Positions 18,677 to 25,101 of a stretch of DNA of 64,000 bases are shown piece after piece (the stretch's first letter is position 1; each line of letters opens with the position of its first letter). The position numbers and the translations under genes were made by a program. The notes beneath the pieces are model-generated. The model saw only the letters and a program-made list of their open reading frames with translations, ran no database searches and was not told the origin of the DNA. Location: positions 1-64,000 of the forward strand of contig NZ_JAHLPP010000001.1 in assembly GCF_018917965.1 (NCBI RefSeq), given 5' to 3'. This stretch comes from Pseudoflavonifractor sp. MSJ-37 (GTDB lineage: Bacteria > Bacillota > Clostridia > Oscillospirales > Oscillospiraceae).

Positions 18677-19621
18677 TCACCGGACCGCGGACACGAGCGC
18701 GGTCATCTGGGCTTCCGTGACGCCGGGACGGGCCATGACGGAGCAGAAATGACCGTCCTGGACCCAGGCGGCCAGAGAGACCGTGCCGTCGTTCCCCTTC
18801 AGCGTCACCGAGCGGCCGCCCACATCCACAGTCCTGGACTGGGCATAGTCGTTGTAGTCGCCGCTGATGTCCTGCTCGTCCGCGCCCTTGCGGATGCAGA
18901 TCTGGTCCTCGCCGTTGAGGCAGACCACCTGGATCAGATCGCCGGGGATGGTGCTGTAAGACACGTCAGGATAGCCGGCGGGCAGGGAGCGGAGGCTCAG
19001 GTCGATCCCGGCGGCCTTCACGGCCTCCGCCAGCGTCGTATAGTCCTGGAAGGGATCGGGGATCTGGGCGTTGTCGCCGGGGTCCGTCCCGGCTCCGGTG
19101 GTGATGGAGAGGGTATCGCCCTTCAGGACCACAGCGGCGGGATCGTTGCCCAGCAGAGGCACGAAGAGGGACAGGGGCACATAGGTGACAGAGTGGTCCA
19201 CATAGGGGGCGCTCTCCAGCGAGAAGGGAGCGCTCATGCCCACCATGCCCGCGATGCTGGTGGTCACCTGGAAGGAGTCCTCGCCGGGGACGATGGAGGT
19301 GTGCATGGAACCGCTGTCCAGCACGGCGGCGCCGTCCTTCCACTCCACCGTGAAGCCCAGCTTCTCGGCGATGGCCCGCAGGGGGAGCATGACGGTCTGC
19401 CCGCCGTCGGTGCCGGGGATGGTCTGAGCGGTGATGACGCCCAGGTCCTTCCCGTCCGCCAGGAGGCGGTACCGGGCGGAGCCCTTCTCCATCTGCTGGG
19501 CAATGAGCAGGGGCTCAGCGGCGGTATCGGCCGACCGGGCGGGAGAAGCGGCGAAGGCGGGGAGGGCGGCGGCGCCCATCATGGTGAGGGAGAGGGCGAT
19601 GGCGGTCATAGACTTTTTCAT
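18677..19621 (-). CDS. Secreted stalk-domain protein with anti-sigma-like C-terminus
   Basis: A 314-residue exported protein: signal peptide (MKKSMTAIALSLTMMGAAALPAFA), then a copper amine oxidase N-terminal/stalk domain (about 50-165, with VMLPLRAIAEKLGFTVEWKDG), and a C-terminal domain (about 190-314) that closely matches the anti-sigma factor downstream (DISGDYNDYAQSRTVDVGG, LKGND). It lies just upstream of the sigma gene on the same strand (60 nt gap). The shared domain suggests both proteins read or compete for the same extracellular signal. This is inference from similarity. Confidence 0.85.
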   Translation of the reverse strand: MKKSMTAIALSLTMMGAAALPAFAASPARSADTAAEPLLIAQQMEKGSARYRLLADGKDLGVITAQTIPGTDGGQTVMLPLRAIAEKLGFTVEWKDGAAVLDSGSMHTSIVPGEDSFQVTTSIAGMVGMSAPFSLESAPYVDHSVTYVPLSLFVPLLGNDPAAVVLKGDTLSITTGAGTDPGDNAQIPDPFQDYTTLAEAVKAAGIDLSLRSLPAGYPDVSYSTIPGDLIQVVCLNGEDQICIRKGADEQDISGDYNDYAQSRTVDVGGRSVTLKGNDGTVSLAAWVQDGHFCSVMARPGVTEAQMTALVSAVR

Positions 19622-19744
19622 AGCGGGTGCTTCCTTTCTGTATCGAACGCGTATGTTTGTTTGGGATGTGCCAGCGTTCCTCGCTGTCTGCTTATGATAC
19701 AGATGGGAGGCGGGAGAAGTTGCAGGTCCGGAGAAAAAATTTTG

Positions 19745-19781
19745 AAAAAAAGCCGGAGGACCGTTCGACGGGTCCCCCGGC
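19745..19781 (-). terminator. Terminator after thpR
   Basis: On the minus strand a GC-rich stem (GCCGGGGGACC / GGTCCTCCGGC) is followed by seven T, 7 nt after the thpR stop codon. Confidence 0.9.
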
Positions 19782-19787
19782 GGGCAT

Positions 19788-20333
19788 TCACTTCTCGGTG
19801 GAGATCTGGAGCATATGGCGGTGGAGCGGGGTATAGAACAGATTCCCCCGGTCCCAGTCCGAGCGGAACAGGGTCAGATAGTTCACCTGGAAGCTCATGG
19901 GCGGGAGCAGGCGCTGGAGCTCCTCCACGTCCAGGTCGGGCGTGGGGACCACCTGCCGGGCCAGACTGGCGTGGGGCACATAGGGCTTGCCGCCGATATC
20001 GAAGCCGGCCTCCTGGAGTGAGGCATCCAGCCGGGACTGGATGTCCAGCAGGGCGGGCGTAGGCTCCATGCCCATCCACCAGAGGTCGCCCTCCTTCACA
20101 TGGAACTGGCCGATCTTGGAGCTGGTCAGCGTGAAGGGCGCGGCATCGACCCGGTCCATGGCATCGATCACGTCCCGGAGACGGTCGGTCTCACCGATGA
20201 AGGAGAGGGTGAGGTGATAGGTCCCCCGGGGCGTGGGGATACAGTGTTCCGTATGGGTGCGCAGATAATAGGTAGCCATGTCCATCCGATCCTTCCAGAT
20301 GGGAGGCAGGGTCACGGCGACGAACAGACGCAT
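19788..20333 (-). CDS. thpR: RNA 2',3'-cyclic phosphodiesterase (LigT/2H family)
   Basis: A 181-residue member of the 2H phosphoesterase superfamily, which opens 2',3'-cyclic phosphates on RNA. The two HxT/S motifs are present: HLTL in YHLTLSFIG (about residues 40-48) and HASL in PHASLAR (about 125-131). It starts MRLFVAVTLP, typical of ThpR. The ATG at 20333 is chosen for this family start; longer in-frame extensions are not conserved in type. Single-gene unit with its own terminator. Confidence 0.93.
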   Translation of the reverse strand: MRLFVAVTLPPIWKDRMDMATYYLRTHTEHCIPTPRGTYHLTLSFIGETDRLRDVIDAMDRVDAAPFTLTSSKIGQFHVKEGDLWWMGMEPTPALLDIQSRLDASLQEAGFDIGGKPYVPHASLARQVVPTPDLDVEELQRLLPPMSFQVNYLTLFRSDWDRGNLFYTPLHRHMLQISTEK

Positions 20334-20435
20334 GAAAAAAACCCCCTTTGCTTTCCACACCAGTATAGCAAAAGAGGGGCCGCAACGCAAGGAGATCTGT
20401 AAAGGGGGAACGTCAAGTTCCCGTAAAGTCCGGAG

Positions 20436-20467
20436 GCAGGGGACAGGCATGGGCCTGTCCCCCCTGC
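20436..20467 (-). terminator. Stem-loop after spoVT
   Basis: A 13-bp arm pair (GCAGGGGACAGGC and near complement) lies 4 nt after the spoVT stop codon. No strong T-run follows, so it is a weak terminator or a 3' protecting hairpin. Confidence 0.55.
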
Positions 20468-20470
20468 GGT

Positions 20471-21013
20471 TCAGCTCTCCATGTGCCGGCCCAGGAAGCC
20501 CGCGATGGTGCGGACCAGCTTATCGTCGGTGTCGCTGGTGTCGGTCGGACCGTCACCGCTGGCGAAGAGGACGCAGCCCAGCACGTCCCCCTCGGAGAGG
20601 ATCGGGGCGGCACAGGCGACGACGAAGCGACCGTCCCCCTCGATGACGGGGAGCGAGGGCTGGCCTGCCTGATAGCGGTAGACGCCCCGGCCCTCCATGA
20701 TCTGCTCCACCTCGGTGGAGATCCGCTTGTCGGAGAGCTCCCGCCGGGCCCCTCCGGCCACGGCCAGACAGGTGTCCCGGTCGGTGATCACGGAGATCCG
20801 TCCGGTGGTCTTGCTGAGAGTCTCGCAGATCTGGGCGGCCAGGTCGCCCAGCCCGCCCATGAGAGAATACTTCTTGAAGATGACCCCGCCGTCGCTGTTC
20901 GTGTAGATCTCCAGCGGGTCTCCCTCCCGGATACGCATGGTCCGACGGATCTCCTTGGGGATGACGATGCGCCCGAGATCGTCGATCCGGCGGACTATCC
21001 CAGTTGCTTTCAT
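20471..21013 (-). CDS. spoVT: Stage V sporulation protein T
   Basis: A 180-residue forespore transcription factor. The N-terminal AbrB/SpoVT swapped-hairpin DNA-binding domain (1-50) reads MKATGIVRRIDDLGRIVIPK, and the rest is a GAF-like domain (about 55-178). Length is nearly identical to Bacillus SpoVT. The start at 21013 is set by the conserved N-terminus. SpoVT modulates sigma-G genes, including germination genes such as sleB, which lies 3 kb away. It supports the view that the organism forms spores. Confidence 0.97.
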   Translation of the reverse strand: MKATGIVRRIDDLGRIVIPKEIRRTMRIREGDPLEIYTNSDGGVIFKKYSLMGGLGDLAAQICETLSKTTGRISVITDRDTCLAVAGGARRELSDKRISTEVEQIMEGRGVYRYQAGQPSLPVIEGDGRFVVACAAPILSEGDVLGCVLFASGDGPTDTSDTDDKLVRTIAGFLGRHMES

Positions 21014-21060
21014 AACTGTGGTCTCCTCTCGTTCCATGGTCATGCCTCTGATATAGGTCC

Positions 21061-21090
21061 ATTATGTGGGATCGGAAGGAAGATCATGCA
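21061..21090 (-). promoter_or_regulatory. Possible sigma-F/G-like promoter of spoVT
   Basis: On the minus strand TGCATG and CATAAT are 18 nt apart, loosely matching forespore sigma consensus. spoVT belongs to the sigma-G regulon in Bacillus. Low certainty. Confidence 0.25.
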
Positions 21091-21144
21091 TGAGAGGAGC
21101 ATGGGACATTTTGAGAACCGTATCGCAAAAAAGAACAGAGCTGG

Positions 21145-21173
21145 TTGCGTTCGGAGAAAAATTCGAGTATGAT
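21145..21173 (+). promoter_or_regulatory. Promoter of the Cas12/TnpB-like gene
   Basis: TTGCGT and TATGAT are 17 nt apart, ending 22 nt before the ATG. This gives a leader of about 15 nt, just enough for the Shine-Dalgarno site. Confidence 0.6.
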
Positions 21174-21195
21174 AGATAAAAAGGAGGTGGTCCTT

Positions 21196-22752
21196 ATGGC
21201 GAAACGGAGCACGACACCGACATGCTGCTTGACATTGCCGCTGAAGCTGGAAAAATGGCAGGAGGACCGCCTTGCCAAACGGTTTGAGATCGCGCGGCAG
21301 ATCTACAACACATTGGTCCATGCGGAATGGAAGAAACTGCGTCAGGTGGAACGGTCTGCGAGATATCGGGAACTTCAAGCACAGATCCGTGCAGCGGATC
21401 CGAAGAACGATCAGGAAAAGAAAGCGCGCACTCGCCTATACAAAGAGCAAGCGAAGCTGTTGAAGGATGCGGGCTTTACAGACTATGCGTTCAAATCGGA
21501 CATCAAGTATTATTATAAGCATTTCAATGAAAATATCGGTTCCAATGTCGCCATGCATGGGATCGCGCCTCAGGTCTGGGCGGCATTTGAGAAAAAACTG
21601 TTCAAAAAAGATGGGAAAAAGGTACATTATAAGCGATTCGGAGAGCTCCGGTCTCTGAGAGGCTATTCTGTAACTGGAAAGAGCGGCGGGGTAGAGATCA
21701 GGTTCCACGGCACGTATATCGAGTGGAAGGGATTGAAGCTCCCGCTGAAGCTGGACCCGAAGAATGACTATGAGGCAGAGATGCTGAGTCATCGGGTAAA
21801 ATATGTTCGGCTCCTGCGCAAGCCAGGCAGATCGAAGGACCGCTGGTATGCACAGCTCTCGCTGGAGGGGATCCCGGCGGTAAAGCGGGACCAGACCACG
21901 GGAGAAGCGCTCCATCCGGTCGGCCACGGGCCAGTGGGGCTCGATATAGGTCCTCAGACCCTTGCCTATTCTGCCGCCGGAGGCGCTGATCTGATCGAGC
22001 TGGCGGATCAGGTCACAAATATCGAGCGGGAGAAACGACGGATGCAGCGGAGGCTCGAGCGGAGTCGAAGGGCTGCGAACCCGGATAATTATGACACAGA
22101 TGGTACGATAAAAAGAGGCGTAAAGTTGACGCACAACAGATCAAAGCGATACCGAAGGATCCAGCGGGAATTGGCATATCTCCAGCACAGTCAGGCAGAG
22201 ACGAGGAAGCGCCAGCATATTGCATTGGCGAACCATCTGCTCACATTGGGGGACTGCTTCTATGTAGAAGCTATGGAGTGGAGTTCTCTGGCCCACCGGG
22301 CAAAAAAGACCGAAGTATCGGAAAAGACTGGAAGGATCAAGCGCAAGAAACGGTTTGGAAGGTCGATCGGGAATAAAGCGCCGGCATCGCTGATCGGGAT
22401 ATTACGGCAAAAATGTATCTCCCTTGGCCTTCCGGGTGTGGTGGAGGTGCCGACCTCGCTCAGAGCAAGCCAGTATGACCATCTATCCGATACCTATACG
22501 AAAAAAGAACTGTCCCAGCGTTGGAATGATATGCCGGACGGGAGACAGATCCAGCGAGACCTCTACTCCGCGTTCCTGCTGGAGCATTGCATTCCTGAAA
22601 CAGCAGCATATGATAAAGATGCCCTTCGACAAGATTATCCTCGATTCATTCGATATCATGACCAGACGATCCAGCGATTGGCCGCGATGCCAAAGACCAT
22701 CGCCAGTATGGGGATCAGGCGAACCAGAAGTGAACAGATAAAACCGGTGTGA
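21196..22752 (+). CDS. TnpB/Cas12-like RuvC nuclease, putative type V CRISPR effector
   Basis: A 518-residue RNA-guided nuclease candidate. Residues 1-235 resemble the guide/DNA-binding half of TnpB-type proteins (CCLTLPLKLEKWQEDRL...ARQIYNTLV). The RuvC triad is complete: D250 (GPVGLDIG), E358 (FYVEAMEW) and D455 (IQRDLYSAF). The zinc finger that TnpB and many Cas12f proteins carry between the last two is missing: no CxxC pair occurs there, and the segment reads RASQYDHLSDTYTKKELSQR. The ATG at 21196 has AAGGAGG 8 nt upstream. Lower GC and AAA/AGA/ATA codons unlike its neighbours suggest transfer. It is annotatable as a transposase, but no tnpA is nearby, and a CRISPR array plus a tracr-like segment follow directly. 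The subtype is unresolved (V-F/V-U-like). Confidence 0.85.
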   Translation: MAKRSTTPTCCLTLPLKLEKWQEDRLAKRFEIARQIYNTLVHAEWKKLRQVERSARYRELQAQIRAADPKNDQEKKARTRLYKEQAKLLKDAGFTDYAFKSDIKYYYKHFNENIGSNVAMHGIAPQVWAAFEKKLFKKDGKKVHYKRFGELRSLRGYSVTGKSGGVEIRFHGTYIEWKGLKLPLKLDPKNDYEAEMLSHRVKYVRLLRKPGRSKDRWYAQLSLEGIPAVKRDQTTGEALHPVGHGPVGLDIGPQTLAYSAAGGADLIELADQVTNIEREKRRMQRRLERSRRAANPDNYDTDGTIKRGVKLTHNRSKRYRRIQRELAYLQHSQAETRKRQHIALANHLLTLGDCFYVEAMEWSSLAHRAKKTEVSEKTGRIKRKKRFGRSIGNKAPASLIGILRQKCISLGLPGVVEVPTSLRASQYDHLSDTYTKKELSQRWNDMPDGRQIQRDLYSAFLLEHCIPETAAYDKDALRQDYPRFIRYHDQTIQRLAAMPKTIASMGIRRTRSEQIKPV

Positions 22753-22766
22753 TCCGCACCGAAAAT

Positions 22767-22912
22767 GACCGGTCGATCGTCCGTCCGGGGCTGTCGGTAA
22801 TGGCGGCATAGGCCGCCTTGGCAGCAGAAGAGTTCGGGAACATAGTCAGCGCAGGCAGTATTTTTGACTGCCTGAAAAGCTATCTACCGACTCACAGTAC
22901 ATTCCACAAAAT
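22767..22912 (+). ncRNA. Putative tracrRNA-like RNA with anti-repeat
   Basis: This non-coding stretch between effector and array has strong hairpins: 22802-22817 (GGCGGC/GCCGCC) and 22852-22874 (CAGGCAGT/ACTGCCTG, 8 bp perfect). Near its end, 22891-22906 contains CTC, AGTAC and TCCAC, which pair in order with GTGGA, GTACT and GAG of the CRISPR repeat: 13 Watson-Crick pairs plus one G-U, interrupted by a mismatch and a 2-nt bulge. Hairpins first and anti-repeat at the 3' end is the layout of Cas12f and Cas12k tracrRNAs. The ends are inferred; the RNA might begin inside the effector gene and stop at the T-rich stretch near 22932. Confidence 0.6.
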
Positions 22913-22940
22913 GAGACGCTGCCCTTTGTGCATTTTTGCT

Positions 22941-23161
22941 GACGCGATCTGCGTGGAGCGTACTGAGGCGAAGATCCCACTCCTCCACCTGGCGCATCAT
23001 GTCCAGAGACGCGATCTGCGTGGAGCGTACTGAGGCGAAGTGAGGCCGGCTGGGTGGAGTCCTGCGTCTACGACGGACGCGATCTGCGTGGAGCGTACTG
23101 AGGCGAAGACGTGGCTGTATCTGTGAGGGCCCACCTGCGGGAGACGCGATCTGCGTGGAGC
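22941..23161 (+). CRISPR. Short CRISPR array, four repeats and three spacers
   Basis: Three identical 33-nt repeats (22941-22973, 23008-23040, 23076-23108) begin GACGCGATCTGCG and end GAGGCGAAG. A fourth (23143-23161) keeps only its first 19 nt. Spacers are 34, 35 and 34 nt long (22974-23007, 23041-23075, 23109-23142) and unrelated to one another. The degenerate last repeat marks the distal end, so the leader side faces the effector gene. The array lies 188 nt after the effector stop codon. No cas1, cas2 or cas4 gene is in the window, so spacer uptake would need help in trans or has stopped. Confidence 0.93.
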
Positions 23162-23174
23162 ACATTTTATATTT

Positions 23175-23220
23175 TCAAAAATATCATCGCCCGCCGGTCC
23201 GTATGGGGCCGGCGGGCGAT
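23175..23220 (-). terminator. Terminator of the DHH phosphoesterase gene
   Basis: A 12-bp perfect stem (ATCGCCCGCCGG and complement); read on the minus strand it is followed by GATATTTTTG. It lies 20 nt after the DHH stop codon and bounds the CRISPR locus. Confidence 0.75.
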
Positions 23221-23241
23221 GTCCTGTTCTGATCTAAGATC

Positions 23242-24219
23242 TCACCGCGCCTCCGGCGGGACCGCCTGATCCATACGCGCCTTGATGACGGCGAAGATGT
23301 CGAAGCCCTCGCCATATTGGCGGCGGAGCGCCTCCTTGAAGAGCCGTCCGCCGGCTTTCCCGGACCGGCCTCCGCCGGAGCCGACACCGGCGCAGACCGC
23401 CGCCGCCAGACGCTCCGCCTGGATGGACTCGTCACAGGTACGGATGGAGATCTGATAGCTGATGTCGCTCTCCGTATAGGCGATCGTGGCCCGGATCTGG
23501 TCCACCTGGATCACCAGATCTCCGAGGATGCCCAGCACCACCTGCTCACAGTGGACCGCGGGGATGATGGCGTAGCATCGTTCCGTGTCGAAGTAGTGGT
23601 TTTGCAGGGCGTCGCTGGTGATCATCAGTTCCTCCACCGTGAGGCAGGACTTTTTCAGCCGCTCCAGAAGGGGATAATTCCCGGTGAGGGAGGTGTACAT
23701 GGCCAGATCGGGCTTGCAGTACAGGTCCGCGTAGGAGGCCGTGTCGGTGTACAGACCGTACAGCAGAGCCACGCAGAGGCGCTCGTCCCGCTCCACCGGC
23801 CAGCCTTCTTCCTTCAACAGCTCCCAGACGATGGTGGCACAGCTCTGGTAGTCGCTCCGGACCAGCACCAGATCGCCGTCGGGGATCCGCTGGAAGTGGT
23901 GGTCGATCACCGCCACGGCGGGGGCGTCGAAGCGGGCCACGTTCCCCTCGCCGTACTGACCGTCCACCACCAGCAGGAGATGGGCGGGGGGCAGGACCTC
24001 CACGTGCCGGATGGGGATCTGGCACTGGCGGACCATCAGGTCGAGGTTGAATTTGTTCAGCTTCACCGGCCCGCCGTATACGATCTGGACCTTGGCGCCA
24101 TGGGCCGTGAGATACTGATACAGGCCGAGGGCAGAGGCCAGCGTGTCGGCGTCCGGATCGTTGTGGCATTGGATGCAGATGTCCTGATAGCGGGACAGGA
24201 GATGACGCAGGAATCCCAT
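23242..24219 (-). CDS. DHH family phosphoesterase (NrnA/RecJ-like)
   Basis: A 325-residue DHH/DHHA1 protein. The DHH domain shows HNDPDADTLASALGL (residues about 18-32), VVDGQYGEG and the name-giving IDHHFQ. The C-terminal DHHA1 half contains GVGSGGGRSGKAGG, matching the usual GG-x-GGH-x-xA-G substrate-binding loop but without the His. Such proteins hydrolyse nanoRNA, pAp or cyclic dinucleotides. The missing DHHA1 His hints at a specialised or altered substrate. The ATG at 24219 marks the start of family similarity; the upstream ORF extension is a remnant of another gene (24254-24529). Confidence 0.87.
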   Translation of the reverse strand: MGFLRHLLSRYQDICIQCHNDPDADTLASALGLYQYLTAHGAKVQIVYGGPVKLNKFNLDLMVRQCQIPIRHVEVLPPAHLLLVVDGQYGEGNVARFDAPAVAVIDHHFQRIPDGDLVLVRSDYQSCATIVWELLKEEGWPVERDERLCVALLYGLYTDTASYADLYCKPDLAMYTSLTGNYPLLERLKKSCLTVEELMITSDALQNHYFDTERCYAIIPAVHCEQVVLGILGDLVIQVDQIRATIAYTESDISYQISIRTCDESIQAERLAAAVCAGVGSGGGRSGKAGGRLFKEALRRQYGEGFDIFAVIKARMDQAVPPEAR

Positions 24220-24253
24220 GAGATATCGGTCCCTTCTGAAATGGGTGGGGGAG

Positions 24254-24529
24254 TCAGTCGGCCGTGAGTTCGGCCCGGGCGGGGATAGAGGAGACGGCGC
24301 CCGAGCGTGAGACGCACAGAGCAGCCGCCCGCGAGGCCAGCGCAATGGCCGCCGGGACCGGCATCCCGCCGGCCAGTCCAGCAGACCGGACGTGAAGGGG
24401 GAGGGATCCAGAGCGGTGCGCAGGCCCATGGTCTCCGCCTCCCGCAGGGGATTCGCCGGGGCGGACGATGTGGGGGATGGTATCGATATGGTCCAAGTTG
24501 ACGGCGCCAAAGACCAGGATGTGAGACAT
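24254..24529 (-). pseudogene. Ribokinase (PfkB family) remnant
   Basis: Pieces of a PfkB sugar kinase survive in about 276 nt, against roughly 900 expected. The N-terminus reads MSHILVFGAVNLDHIDTIPH then RPGE. A middle fragment in another frame reads GLRTALDPSPFTSGLLDW, and the C-terminus reads AAIALASRAAALCVSRSGAV then SSIPARAEL. The order is correct, but large internal parts are missing and the frame changes twice. This is a decayed gene with at least two deletions. It lies 34 nt upstream of the DHH gene on the same strand. Confidence 0.75.
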
Positions 24530-24678
24530 GACCGGGAGAGCCTCTTTACGAAAACCATTTTCAAGGATGAACATACCCGATTTATGCCGCGCTGTCAATG
24601 GCTTTTTGGCCGGATCAGGAACAAAATGAGCAGGATGATGAGGGCGGACAGCCTGTGGAAACATCCGCGAAAAAGGGG

Positions 24679-24707
24679 TTGACAAACGGGAGAGAGGGGC
24701 GTATACT
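24679..24707 (+). promoter_or_regulatory. SigA promoter of the T-box ABC transporter operon
   Basis: A perfect TTGACA and TATACT are separated by 17 nt. Transcription should start near 24714 and read into the T-box leader. Confidence 0.85.
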
Positions 24708-24713
24708 ACATCA

Positions 24714-24994
24714 CAACAACCGAACACTTTAAACCAGTGATGAAGAGAAGTAGCCGACGCGGTCGATGCAAAGAGAGCTCCGGATGGTGGGATCGGAGCC
24801 AGAGACGGTCGAGTGAATGGCCTTCAGAGGGCGGCTTGAACGGGAGACCAAGTAGATGCCGACGGGACCCCACCCGTTACCCATCGGGCGCGTATGATGG
24901 TACGCGAAGCGAGCGGACGTCTTTGACGTCAATTTGGGTGGTATCGCAGAAGCATGACGCTTTTGTCCCAGGAAGGGGACAGGAGCGTTTTTTT
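24714..24994 (+). promoter_or_regulatory. T-box leader with terminator (tRNA-sensing riboswitch)
   Basis: The conserved T-box sequence AATTTGGGTGGTATCGCAG lies at 24931-24949, matching AAnnnGGGUGGnACCGCG closely. Upstream are an AGAGAG segment, a stem GCTCCG/CGGAGC (24778-24798 region) and GACGTC-TTT-GACGTC just before the T-box. Downstream is a terminator hairpin (24957-24988) with seven T. Uncharged tRNA binding should favour the antiterminator. A TGG triplet at 24818-24820 sits where a specifier could be, which would mean tRNA-Trp, fitting the transporter type. The specifier is by-eye and uncertain. Confidence 0.88.
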
Positions 24995-25101
24995 GTACCC
25001 CTTGACCGGGAGCGCGGGCTTCTAAACTCTGGCCGTTGGCAGCGGCCCCTCCATCGCCCACCCAGACCGATCTTATTTTTTCTTTTATGGAGGAACCGAT
25101 C

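Noticed and set aside
21196-22752. Ordinary IS200/IS605-type transposon
   Set aside because: No tnpA, no recognisable element ends, and a CRISPR array with anti-repeat follows directly. An origin from such an element remains likely.
24254-24564. N-terminal extension of the DHH phosphoesterase up to 24564
   Set aside because: The extension is out-of-frame ribokinase remnant; family similarity begins at the ATG at 24219.
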